NCBI GenBank assembly: GCA_963781595.1
Contig: CAWAGG010000006.1
Location: forward strand, 124,001-188,000
Source of the DNA: JBEDUK01 sp963781595
GTDB lineage: Bacteria; Actinomycetota; UBA4738
DNA length: 64,000 nt
Reading direction: 5' to 3'
Shown: in pieces, positions 46,260 to 53,879 of the stretch
Layout: every line of letters begins with the position of its first letter
Numbering within the stretch: the first letter of the stretch is position 1
Notes under the pieces: generated by a model
Told to the model about the DNA's origin: nothing
Seen by the model: only the letters and a program-made list of their open reading frames with translations
The model's database searches: none
Translations under genes and position numbers: made by a program

Positions 46260-48048
46260 GCGATCGGAGCCTCCTCGGGATCGTCGACCGGCGTCAGGCC
46301 CTCGGGCCCGAGGATGATGTCGTCGTTCGAGGCGCCGGCCGGGACCATCGGGAAGACCATCTCGGTCGGGTCGACGCGGAAGTCGATCACGACGCTCCGG
46401 TCCTTCACGGACAGCGCCTTGTCCAGGACGGCGTCGACCTCCTCCGGGCGCTCGGCGCGCAAGCCCACCGCGCCGTACGCCTCCGCCAGCTTCACGTAGT
46501 CGGGCACGTCCTGGGTCAGGTGCACCTGCGAGTAGCGTTCCTTGTAGAACAGCTCCTGCCACTGCCGGACCATCCCCAGGTAGCCGTTGTTCACGATCGC
46601 GACGACGATCGGGATGTTCTCGGTGGTCGAGGTCGCCAGCTCCTGCGCCGTCATCTGGAAGCAGCCGTCGCCGTCGATCGCGACCACCGTCTCGTCGGGT
46701 CGCCCGACCTTCGCGCCGAGCGCCGCCGGAACCGCGAACCCCATGGTGCCGAGGCCGCCGCTGTTGATCCACTGCCGCGGCCGGGTGAACCGGTAGTACT
46801 GCGACGCCCACATCTGGTGCTGTCCGACGCCGGCCACGATCGTGGCATCGCCCTCGTCGCCTCGTAGATCCGTTCCATGACGAACTCGGGCTCGATCGGG
46901 CCGTCGTCGCGCTGCTCGTAACGGTACGGGTAGCGCTCCTGCCAGTCGCGCAGGGCCGTCAACCAGGCTGACCGATCCGGTGGACCTTCGTCCCCCTGTT
47001 GTTTGACCAGCTCCCGCTGGAGCGACGCCGTGACGTCCTTCGCGTCGCCGACGATCGGCACGTGCGCGTGGCGGTTCTTGCCGATCTCCGCGGGGTCGAT
47101 GTCGACGTGGATCACCTTCGCGTCCGGCGCGAACGTCGCGAGGTTGCCCGTGACGCGGTCGTCGAACCGTGACCCGATCGCGATCAGCAGGTCCGCCTTC
47201 TGCATCGCGGTCACGGCCGTGTAGCAGCCGTGCATCCCGGGCATCCCCAGGCCTAGCGGGTGCGTGTCCGGGAACGCGCCGCGCGCCATCAGGGTGGTCA
47301 CGACCGGCAGCTGGCCGGTCTCGGCCAGGGCCAGGAGCTCGGGCGCCGCTTCCGCCTTGATCACGCCGCCGCCCGCGTAGAGCACGGGGCGTTCGGACCG
47401 CAGGATCAGCGCGACGGCCTCCTTGACCTGCCGCAGGTTGCCCTTCGTGGTCGGCTTGTAGCCCGGCAGATCGACGCCCTCGGGCCACTCGAACGGCGCC
47501 TCGTGGATCAGGATGTCCTTCGGCACGTCGATCAGCACCGGCCCCGGCCGGCCGGTCGAGGCGATGTGGAACGCCTCGCGGACCACACGGGGGATGTCAC
47601 GGGCGTCGGTCACGAGCCAGTTGTGCTTCGTCACCGGGATCGTGATGCCACGGATGTCGGCCTCCTGGAACGCGTCGTTGCCGATGACGCCCGACGGCAC
47701 CTGCCCGGTGATCGCGACCACCGGGATCGAGTCCATCCACGCGTCCGCGAGCGCGGTGACCAGGTTGCAGGCGCCCGGCCCGCTGGTCGCCATGCATACG
47801 CCGGGTCGCCCCGTCGCGTGGGCGTAGCCCTCGGCCGCGTGCCCGGCGCCCTGTTCGTGCCGCATCAGGACGTGCCGGATCGAGGAGTCGAGCAGCGGGT
47901 CGTACGCGGGCAGGATCGCGCCGCCGGGGATGCCGAAGATGACCTCCACCCCCTCGAGCTCCAGGCTCCGGAACAGGGCCTGTGCGCCGGTCAGGCGCTC
48001 GTCCCCATGGCTCGACGGGTGGGCTTCGACGTTCGCGTTCGATGGCAT
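46256..48048 (-). pseudogene. ilvB: Acetolactate synthase large subunit IlvB, interrupted by one-base frameshift
   Basis: Thiamine-diphosphate enzyme that makes acetolactate or acetohydroxybutyrate. The N-terminal part (from ATG 48048) has FGIPGGAILPAYD, RHEQGAGHAAEGYA with the catalytic Glu, and GRFDDRVTGNL-like SRFDDRVTGNL. The C-terminal part has VGQHQMWASQYYRF, GGLGTMGFAVPAALGAK and GDGCFQMTAQELATS for ThDP-Mg2+. The frames change at 46851-46853, in a G-run (GGG on the minus strand). Restoring one G gives IYEATRGDATIVAGVGQHQ and a normal length of about 597 residues. Because everything else is intact and the operon needs it, a sequencing or assembly error is likelier than real decay. Confidence 0.88.
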
Positions 48049-48072
48049 CGTTTGGCGACCTTTCCGATCTGC

Positions 48073-48405
48073 TCAGTTCGAACCGGGACCCGAACGAGAT
48101 GCGCTTCCGTGGGCGGCGGCCACCTCGACAGGCTCGGACGGCGTCCGCTCGATCCGGTACCCACGCGTGCGCCCGAGCGCGCGGCAGGCGCGTTCGAACT
48201 CCCACGGCGTCCAGTCGCGGCGACGGATCTGGAACGCGTCCTCATCGCCGTCGAAGGGCGTGGCGAGGTACGTCATCTCCCCGGCGAAGTACTCGGTCAG
48301 GAAGTCGCGCTCCGCCGGGTCGGACACGGCCAGGCGCACCTGGCCCGGGCCCTCCCACTGCGCGGAACCCACGTAGTCCCCGTTCTCGTGGAACTCGTAG
48401 CGCAT
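48073..48405 (-). CDS. Uncharacterised 110-residue protein in the ilv operon
   Basis: I do not recognise this family. The ATG at 48405 has a strong ribosome site (AACAGGAGGAACGAC). The protein is soluble, acidic in the middle and reads RYEFHENGDYVGSAQWEGPG at the start, then AERDFLTEYFAGEMTYLA and WEFERACRALG, suggesting a small alpha/beta domain. It lies between the attenuator terminator and ilvB, so it should be made only when read-through occurs. The last 20 residues look like a low-complexity tail. Confidence 0.65.
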   Translation of the reverse strand: MRYEFHENGDYVGSAQWEGPGQVRLAVSDPAERDFLTEYFAGEMTYLATPFDGDEDAFQIRRRDWTPWEFERACRALGRTRGYRIERTPSEPVEVAAAHGSASRSGPGSN

Positions 48406-48519
48406 GTCGTTCCTCCTGTTCTCTCGGTGCTGCTCGTCACTCGTCGCACCTCGTGCTCGCGCGGACCGGCCATCGACCTCGGCAGGCGGGATGGGTGGCA
48501 CGCCGTTCGCGGATCCGGG

Positions 48520-48555
48520 AAAGAAAGAAGCCCTCGCGATGATCGCGTGGGCTTC
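48520..48555 (-). terminator. Attenuator terminator of the ilv-leu operon
   Basis: On the minus strand a hairpin with arms GAAGCCC / GGGCTTC and inner CGCGA / TCGCG (48527-48555) is followed by TTTCTTT. This is an intrinsic terminator located 39 bases after the leader-peptide stop. A GGGGCG / CGCCCC hairpin between them may be the competing pause or antiterminator element. Confidence 0.75.
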
Positions 48556-48593
48556 TCGGCGCGGATCCGGGGCGGCGTTCGCCCCAGCCGCGC

Positions 48594-48647
48594 CTACGTA
48601 ATAAGTACGAGGGCCAGGACCTGGGCGAACACCTCGTCGATCCGCAT
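48594..48647 (-). CDS. Branched-chain amino acid leader peptide (attenuation)
   Basis: A 17-residue peptide, MRIDEVFAQVLALVLIT, followed by TAG. Its second half is a run of Val, Leu, Ile and Thr codons (GTC CTG GCC CTC GTA CTT ATT ACG), including GTA, CTT and ATT codons that are rare in this GC-rich genome. It lies just upstream of an intrinsic terminator and the ilv genes, as in classic ilv attenuators. Low charged tRNA would stall ribosomes here and favour read-through. No ribosome site precedes it; the start is 9 bases after a -10 element, so it is probably translated from a leaderless or nearly leaderless mRNA. Confidence 0.82.
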   Translation of the reverse strand: MRIDEVFAQVLALVLIT

Positions 48648-48656
48648 GATCGTGCG

Positions 48657-48685
48657 ATGGTACGCGACGCCCGGGCGGATCACAA
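48657..48685 (-). promoter_or_regulatory. Promoter of the ilv-leu operon
   Basis: Minus-strand -35 TTGTGA (48680-48685) and -10 TACCAT (48657-48662) separated by 17 bases. The predicted start point falls within a few bases of the leader-peptide ATG at 48647. Confidence 0.65.
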
Positions 48686-48742
48686 ACCGAACCATGCCTT
48701 CCATGGAACCTTCATCGGACCGGCGCGCGGAGACCTTGACGG

Positions 48743-49702
48743 TCACGGCGAAGCCCGCTGCGCGGTGATCGCCTGCCAACTCGGGTACTCGTCGACGGCC
48801 GGATTGCTCACGAGCAGGGTCGCGGCGTCGCCGTTCGGCTTGATCGTGTACAGGTCCATCGCACCCGACCGGCTGCTCTGGAACACGATCCGCGTGCCGT
48901 CGGGCGACCACGCCGGGTTCCCGTCGTAGTTCGGCTTGTAGTTCAGCTTCAGCGGGTCCGACCCGTCCGCGTTCATCGTCCAGACGTCGTAGTTGCCGAC
49001 GCGGTTGCTTTCGAAGGCGATCCTCGTCCCGTCGGGCGACCAGGCCGGATCGGCGTCCGCCCGAGCCTTGGAGGTCAGGTTCGTCTGGTTCGACCCGTCC
49101 GCGTCCATCACGTAGATCTCCGAGTTGATGTCACGGTTCGACGTGAACGCGATCTTCGTGCCGTTCGGCGACCAGGCCGGCGCGAAGTCGTCCAGTGGGT
49201 TGGTCGTCAGCCGGGTGAAAGCCCCTGTCGCGAGCGTCACGGTCCAGATGTCGAGGTTCCCCGAGCGGTTGCTCGCGAACGCGATCCGCGTGCCGTCGGG
49301 CGACCAGGCCGGGTAGCCGTCGAAGAACCCGCCGCCCGCGACGAGCTTGAGCGCCGTCCGGTCCGGCTTGACCGTGTAGATATCCCCGGCGCCGGTCCGG
49401 TAGCTCGTGAACGCGATCAGCGAGCCGTCGGGCGACCATGCCGGGTCGGTGTCGGTGCTGGAGTTCGTCGTGACCTGGAAGATCCCCTTGCCGTCCGGCC
49501 CGACGGTCCAGATGTCCGGGTTGCCCGAACGCGTCGAGACGAACGCGACCTTGCCGTTCGCGTCCTTGTGCTGGCCGTTCGTGATCGGGGTCGGCACGCC
49601 GCTCGCCGCCCTTCCGGCGAGGGCCACGGCGGGCGCCGAGGCGGATGCGACCACGGCCGCGACGGCCAGCACCGCCGCGCCGATCCTTCCCCGTTGCGTC
49701 AC
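48743..49702 (-). CDS. Secreted TolB-like (PD40) beta-propeller protein
   Basis: 319 residues. A Sec signal peptide (about 1-30, ending ALAGRA) precedes six PD40 repeats, each with DPAWSPDGT-like and IAF.SNR..N.DIW elements, giving a six-bladed propeller as in TolB. It lacks enzymatic motifs. The GTG overlaps the upstream gene stop as GTGA, so it is the last gene of the MADH-like operon. MADH heavy subunits are also propellers (seven-bladed), so a structural partner role with the light-chain-like protein is conceivable but unproven. Confidence 0.8.
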   Translation of the reverse strand: MTQRGRIGAAVLAVAAVVASASAPAVALAGRAASGVPTPITNGQHKDANGKVAFVSTRSGNPDIWTVGPDGKGIFQVTTNSSTDTDPAWSPDGSLIAFTSYRTGAGDIYTVKPDRTALKLVAGGGFFDGYPAWSPDGTRIAFASNRSGNLDIWTVTLATGAFTRLTTNPLDDFAPAWSPNGTKIAFTSNRDINSEIYVMDADGSNQTNLTSKARADADPAWSPDGTRIAFESNRVGNYDVWTMNADGSDPLKLNYKPNYDGNPAWSPDGTRIVFQSSRSGAMDLYTIKPNGDAATLLVSNPAVDEYPSWQAITAQRASP

Positions 49703-50157
49703 GGGGAACCGTCCGGCTCGATCGAGACGGTCCGCAGGACCTTGTTCGCCGCGCGGACCGCCCCTCGGTCGGCGACGACCTGGGCGGAGCCGATCACCAG
49801 GTACAGGCAGAACGGCCGGTGATGCACCGTGAAGAACCGCTGGGCCGCGAGCCTGCCGCTCACGCGCTTGCGGAACGCGGCCGGACTCAGGTCCGTCGCG
49901 TGGATCGGCACCGGGACCCGGGGTTCGTTGAACAACCCGCTCCCGCCGAGCGCGGGGTCGTACTCGAGCATCGCGATGAACACGTCACCGTCACGCATCG
50001 CGTCGATCGCGCCGGCGCCGAAATCATCGTCGCCGTGCGGCAGGGCGAAGCTGCCCGCGTGCAGGACCGGGTAGGTGTTCGCGAGCTTGCGCCGGTAGAT
50101 CCGACCCTCCCACCCGGCCGGCAGGTCGACCGCGATCCCGTGCCCGGAGACGTTCAT
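49699..50157 (-). CDS. Uncharacterised protein of the MADH-like operon
   Basis: 152 residues, family not recognised. It starts HGIAVDLPAGWEGRIYRR, a beta-rich beginning seen in many actinobacterial proteins of unknown role, and ends with FCLYLVIGSAQVVADRGAVRAANKVLRTV. No signal peptide, transmembrane segment or catalytic motif is evident. It lies one base after the membrane-protein gene and overlaps the propeller gene by four, so expression with both is very likely. Confidence 0.65.
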   Translation of the reverse strand: MNVSGHGIAVDLPAGWEGRIYRRKLANTYPVLHAGSFALPHGDDDFGAGAIDAMRDGDVFIAMLEYDPALGGSGLFNEPRVPVPIHATDLSPAAFRKRVSGRLAAQRFFTVHHRPFCLYLVIGSAQVVADRGAVRAANKVLRTVSIEPDGSP

Positions 50158-50158
50158 C

Positions 50159-50758
50159 TCACACCAGCGCGGCCGCCACGGCCGCCACGGCGATCCCCAG
50201 TTCCAGCGCGGTCGTCGCGCGCCGCGAGGGCCGGTCGAACCTGCGGAGCCGAGCGTCCACCCTGGCGAGCTGGCCGGGGCTGCGGACCCGCGCCACCGAG
50301 AACGCGGTCGCGGCCCGGAAGAGGCCGAACGCGCCGCCGATCAGCGCGCCTCGCGCCGCGGAGCCCGAGAGGAACGCCGCCGCGAACGTCGCATAGACCG
50401 CCGCGGTCACCACGATCGTCACGACGCCGAGCCCGAGCTGGAAGCCGAACCCCATCCCGTAGACCCAGCCCCGGTACCGGTCGAGCCAGCGTTCGTCCAC
50501 CTGTCGGTGAACGGTCGGGAGCGGCAGCCCGAACAGCCGCAGGTCGAAGGCCGCCCCGATCAGCGCGATCGCGCCGAGGGCGAGGAGGCAGCCCGTCGCG
50601 GTCCAGCCGAACGCGCCGCGCGCGACCGAGCCGAGCCATCCGAGCAGGGCGCCCAGCGTCAGGCCGCCCGCCACGCTTCCGACGACGAACGCCGTCATCG
50701 TGACCGCCCACCTGGAGTTGCGGCCCCGCTCCCCGAGCGGGGTGATGCTTCCCAGCAT
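50159..50758 (-). CDS. Multi-pass membrane protein of the MADH-like operon
   Basis: 199 residues with about five or six hydrophobic segments (AFVVGSVAGGLTLGALLGWLG, ATGCLLALGAIALIGAAF, GMGFGFQLGLGVVTIVVTAAVYATFAAAF and a C-terminal helix are represented). MLGSITPLGERGR at the start recalls thiol-redox transporters of the DsbD/CcdA type, but no conserved Cys pair is present. A MauF-like role in light-chain maturation is an inference from position only. GAGGGG precedes the ATG. Confidence 0.65.
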   Translation of the reverse strand: MLGSITPLGERGRNSRWAVTMTAFVVGSVAGGLTLGALLGWLGSVARGAFGWTATGCLLALGAIALIGAAFDLRLFGLPLPTVHRQVDERWLDRYRGWVYGMGFGFQLGLGVVTIVVTAAVYATFAAAFLSGSAARGALIGGAFGLFRAATAFSVARVRSPGQLARVDARLRRFDRPSRRATTALELGIAVAAVAAALV

Positions 50759-50767
50759 CGATTCCCC

Positions 50768-50851
50768 TCATGGCGACCACGTCGAACGCACCGCACCCAC
50801 AAGCGCCAACGAGACGCCCACGCCGACGAGCGCGACATCGGCGGCGTTCAT
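50768..50851 (-). CDS. 27-residue single-pass membrane micro-protein
   Basis: Small open frame whose ATG overlaps the MauD-like stop as ATGA and whose stop lies 9 bases before the next start. The peptide begins MNAADVALVGVGVSLALVGA and ends in STWSP, giving one transmembrane helix of about 18 residues. Placement between tightly coupled genes supports real translation. No homologue is known to me. Confidence 0.5.
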   Translation of the reverse strand: MNAADVALVGVGVSLALVGAVRSTWSP

Positions 50852-51657
50852 CCGTCGCTCCGGTCGGTCCCGGAAGCGGCCTGCTGCGGTCGTGGTTCGT
50901 CCGGCTCCGTGAGCCCGTAGAGGCTCGGGTGCCCGGGTCCGATCCCCGCGGAGGCGAGTTCGGCCTCGGCGCGGCGGAGCCGTTCGGGGCCGCTCATGCG
51001 CCCGCCGCCCCGCGCCGCGACCGCCTCGTCCTCCAGCACGTCGCGCAGGAGCGAGGCCACCTGGCCCCAGCTCTCCGCGGTCCCCTCGCCAAGGACCTCG
51101 CCCCGCGAGCCGACGTGCACGAAGTACGGCGAACCCGCGATCCGGTACTCGTCCCAGGCCCGGCTGGACATCACGAGCGGGACGTCGGCGTCCGCTGCCA
51201 GGTCGCGGAGCTTCGACGGGCTCTCGTTCGAGGTGTCCTTCGTCACGACGACGACGCGCGGACCGCTGGGAAGCTCGTCGGTCTCGCCGCGCGTCAGACC
51301 GTCCCAGAACGAGCGGCACGTGAGGCACCCGGAGGACAGGAACGCCAGCACGGTCCCGCCGGGGCGTCCCGTGGCCATCGTGAGCTTCACCGCGTCGCCG
51401 TCGAGCGTCGAGCCGACGATGTCGAACGCCGGCGTGACGGCGTCGCGAGCCGGCGGCAGGCCGGATCCGTTCGCGTGCGGCGCCTGGACGTCCGGCTGAT
51501 GCGAGTGCGCGCGCGCGTCGCCGGTCGCGCTCGGGTCCGTCTCCGGCGACACGGCGTCGAGTCGGCGCAGGATCTCCGCGTGGCTCCGCAGCAGGCCGAC
51601 GACGAGTACCGCCATCAGCGCCAGGACCACCGTCTCGATCGTGACCAGGACCACCAT
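50848..51657 (-). CDS. MauD-like membrane-anchored thioredoxin-fold protein
   Basis: 269 residues. Residues 1-23 form a signal anchor (VVLVTIETVVLALMAVLVVGLL). A His/Pro-rich linker follows, then a thioredoxin-like domain (about 75-215) with a CxxC motif at Cys111-Cys114 (SSGCLTCRSFW), DVPLVMSSRAWDEYRIAGSPYFV and a cis-Pro. MauD proteins are needed for disulfide formation in the cysteine-rich MADH light chain. A C-terminal tail of about 50 residues is extra. It follows the light-chain-like gene by 9 bases, fitting that role. Confidence 0.82.
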   Translation of the reverse strand: MVVLVTIETVVLALMAVLVVGLLRSHAEILRRLDAVSPETDPSATGDARAHSHQPDVQAPHANGSGLPPARDAVTPAFDIVGSTLDGDAVKLTMATGRPGGTVLAFLSSGCLTCRSFWDGLTRGETDELPSGPRVVVVTKDTSNESPSKLRDLAADADVPLVMSSRAWDEYRIAGSPYFVHVGSRGEVLGEGTAESWGQVASLLRDVLEDEAVAARGGGRMSGPERLRRAEAELASAGIGPGHPSLYGLTEPDEPRPQQAASGTDRSDG

Positions 51658-51666
51658 CGCCGACCC

Positions 51667-52242
51667 CTACAGACAGCTCGCCTCGTGCGTGCACGTCGCG
51701 TTCGAGATGTGCAGCGTGCTGTTGCAGTTGATGAACAGATCGCTCGGGTTCACGCAGGTCACCATCCGGCAGACGACCTCGGTGACGCCGGTGATCTCGG
51801 TGTTGCACTGCCCGTACCGGAACACGTTGCAGCACGTCGAACGGTTGCCACACTTGTCGTTCGCGCAATGGCACCCGCCGGAGCACTGGTAGCCGGGCGT
51901 GCGGTTGCAGTCGATGATGTAGCGGACGCCCTCCTGGTGGCACAGGCCCGAGCCCTGGTAGTTCGTGCACTTCCACCAGCCGCCCATGTACGTGTTGGAC
52001 GGGCATTGGTTCAGGCCCTTGTTGATCACGCAGCAGAACGTCGTCCATCCGTCGCAGCAGGACGAACCCGCCGGGCAGCTCCGGCACGTGATCAGCTCGC
52101 TCGCGGAGACGGGCTTCGTAGCGAACGCGACCGGCGCGATCGCGGCCGCCGACGCGGCCGTGGCGAAGCGCTGGAGGAATCGCCTGCGCGAGAACGGCTT
52201 GCTCAGGGCCTCGACCGCCCGTTCGAACACCTCGTCGATCAC
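51667..52242 (-). CDS. Methylamine dehydrogenase light-chain-like protein, Tat-exported
   Basis: 191 residues. A twin-arginine motif SRRRFLQ (18-24) and hydrophobic stretch direct folded export. The mature part has 22 Cys, consistent with a small domain locked by disulfides, with CC pairs at 62-63 and 70-71 and STCCNVFRYGQC. MADH light chains carry TTQ made from two Trp residues. Trp89/Trp90 in MGGWWKC matches the first, but the C-terminal half contains no Trp for the second (EVVCRMVTCVNP where MADH has IIWC). TTQ as known cannot form. The GTG overlaps the MauE-like stop. Confidence 0.78.
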   Translation of the reverse strand: MIDEVFERAVEALSKPFSRRRFLQRFATAASAAAIAPVAFATKPVSASELITCRSCPAGSSCCDGWTTFCCVINKGLNQCPSNTYMGGWWKCTNYQGSGLCHQEGVRYIIDCNRTPGYQCSGGCHCANDKCGNRSTCCNVFRYGQCNTEITGVTEVVCRMVTCVNPSDLFINCNSTLHISNATCTHEASCL

Positions 52243-52784
52243 GCCTGGACCCTTCCCTGGTACGAGTCGAACAGCGCGGGAGCACACGCGACGAGCAGCG
52301 CAGCGAGCCACGCGATCAGCAGGGCGCCCAGCGCGAACGGGACCCCGGCCAGCGGCTGGTCCTGCGCGAAGGTCCAGAGGGACGCGGCCTGGTCGCCGGC
52401 GGTCGCGACGCCGACCGCGACGAGCGCGGCCAGGGCGTTCAGGGTGACGTGGAGCCAGGACGGCGGCAGGTCGCGATCGCCCGCGCACCCGCAGGTGGCC
52501 GTCGGGACGTCGCGGAGGAGGAGCCAGGCGAGGAAGGCGCCGAACGCCGCGTAGAGGATCGCGACCGTTGTCGCCACGAGCGGGATCGGGGCGAGGATGC
52601 CGGCAACACCCACGGTCAGTTCGACCAGGCCGAGGGCGATGACGAGGCCGCCGGCCGATGGGAGCCCGGCTGCGTAGAGGGCTCGCCGCGTCGGGCCGGG
52701 TCGGCGCAGCTTCGACAGACCTGACGCGATGAGCACGGAACAGGCGGCGAAGAAGGGGGCGGCGAGAACGTCGAACCGAACCAT
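52239..52784 (-). CDS. MauE/DoxX-like membrane protein
   Basis: 181 residues with four transmembrane helices (for example GGLVIALGLVELTVGVAGIL and ATTVAILYAAFGAFLAWLLL) and a TCGCAGD motif in the middle, where MauE-type proteins also hold a CxC. MauE works with MauD in maturation of the MADH light chain, probably as a quinone-linked thiol oxidant. It is the first gene of the minus-strand operon and overlaps the light-chain-like gene by four bases (GTGA). Confidence 0.8.
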   Translation of the reverse strand: MVRFDVLAAPFFAACSVLIASGLSKLRRPGPTRRALYAAGLPSAGGLVIALGLVELTVGVAGILAPIPLVATTVAILYAAFGAFLAWLLLRDVPTATCGCAGDRDLPPSWLHVTLNALAALVAVGVATAGDQAASLWTFAQDQPLAGVPFALGALLIAWLAALLVACAPALFDSYQGRVQA

Positions 52785-52924
52785 CCGGACCGCAAGCAGG
52801 CTATGTCCCCGGCCCCGGGGGTGTCAAAGACGAGGCGGGCTGGGTGGCTGCCCCGGTCCGGAGGGTTGCCAGGTGGGGGCGCCTCTGGTTCGATGTGGCG
52901 CCCTCAGGAGGAAGGAGATCGCGC

Positions 52925-53638
52925 ATGAGGCCACGGTTCGCGAGGCCGCTGGAGCGGGTCGTCTGGGTCGTGCTGCTCGTGATCATGTCGGGCGGGACGG
53001 CCTACGCGCTCGGTGGGAAGAACACGGTGTTCTCGGACGACATCGTGAACGGTCAGGTGCACTCGGCGGACATCGGCGACGGCCAGGTGCACTCGGCGGA
53101 CATCGGCGACGGCCAGGTGCGGAGTGCGGACGTCGCCGACGACACCACCCCCAACGCGCTCACAGGGGTGGACGTCGCGAACGACTCCCTGACCGGCGCC
53201 GACATCGACGAATCGACGCTGGGCCAGGTGCCGGCCGCGCTCTCGGCAACCGTTGGCGGGCTGGGCCGGTCGACGACGCTGCAGGGATGCGATCCTTTCG
53301 ACGCGACCTTCCTCACGTGCGCGACGGTCTCCATGACGCTCCCGGTGCCCTCCCGAGTGCTGCTGATCGGGCGGGTCAGGGCGATCGTCGACAACGGGCA
53401 GACGGTCGGGTACGGCTCGTGCAACTTCGGGACGAACTTCTCCGGAACGATCCCCAACTCGCAGATCGAGATCTTCACCAACAACACGACGCTCGCGCAG
53501 GTCCCCATGATGATCGTGACGCCGCTGATCGGGGCGGACAGCGTGTCGTTCGGCATCAACTGCAACCAGGAAGCGGTCGCCGGCGGCCTCCACTACGACT
53601 TCATCTCCCTCGCGGCGGTGGCGCTGTCGAGCGGATGA
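52925..53638 (+). CDS. Exported protein with short QVHSADI-type repeats
   Basis: 237 residues. A basic N-terminus and one hydrophobic segment (VVWVVLLVIMSGGTAYALG) form a signal peptide or anchor. Residues about 40-95 contain ten-residue repeats with the pattern (N/D)GQVHSADIG, later NDSLTGADID, a pattern frequent in actinobacterial surface proteins. The C-terminal 140 residues are a beta-rich domain with three or four Cys. Strong ribosome site AGGAGGAAGGAGA. Function unknown, probably structural or adhesive. Confidence 0.7.
   Translation: MRPRFARPLERVVWVVLLVIMSGGTAYALGGKNTVFSDDIVNGQVHSADIGDGQVHSADIGDGQVRSADVADDTTPNALTGVDVANDSLTGADIDESTLGQVPAALSATVGGLGRSTTLQGCDPFDATFLTCATVSMTLPVPSRVLLIGRVRAIVDNGQTVGYGSCNFGTNFSGTIPNSQIEIFTNNTTLAQVPMMIVTPLIGADSVSFGINCNQEAVAGGLHYDFISLAAVALSSG
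53041..53130 (+). repeat. Tandem 30-bp repeat inside the exported protein gene
   Basis: Near-identical 30-bp units containing CAGGTGCACTCGGCGGACAT occur two and a half to three times in tandem, encoding the QVHSADIGDG repeats. Slippage here could vary copy number between strains. Confidence 0.7.
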
Positions 53639-53879
53639 CGGCGGGCCTGAACCTCAGGACGACCGGTCGGGCTTCGGTCGCCATGAACGCGGCGCGCCTG
53701 TACGTCGGGTATCGGTCGTCCTGGCGTTCGTCGTCTTCGCCCCACGTAGATCGCGCGCGCGCGCGTTCGGTACCCTTGTCGCTGATCTCATCTGGCTCCG
53801 TTGGTCGTCGCCACATCGACCTGAAGGGTGTGCGTCGACCCCAAGCACGGCGGGCCGCAAAGGGGGTCGAACCCCGCGG

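Noticed and set aside
46845..46860. The ilvB frame change as a programmed ribosomal frameshift
   Set aside because: No slippery heptamer or downstream pseudoknot is evident, acetolactate synthase genes are not known to use one, and a missing G in a G-run explains it simply.
51667..52242. Calling the cysteine-rich protein a true methylamine dehydrogenase light chain
   Set aside because: The second TTQ tryptophan and the heavy chain are absent, so only similarity, not activity, is supported.
53041..53130. Short tandem repeats considered as a CRISPR array
   Set aside because: The units are contiguous, lack spacers, are in frame in a protein gene, and no cas genes are present.
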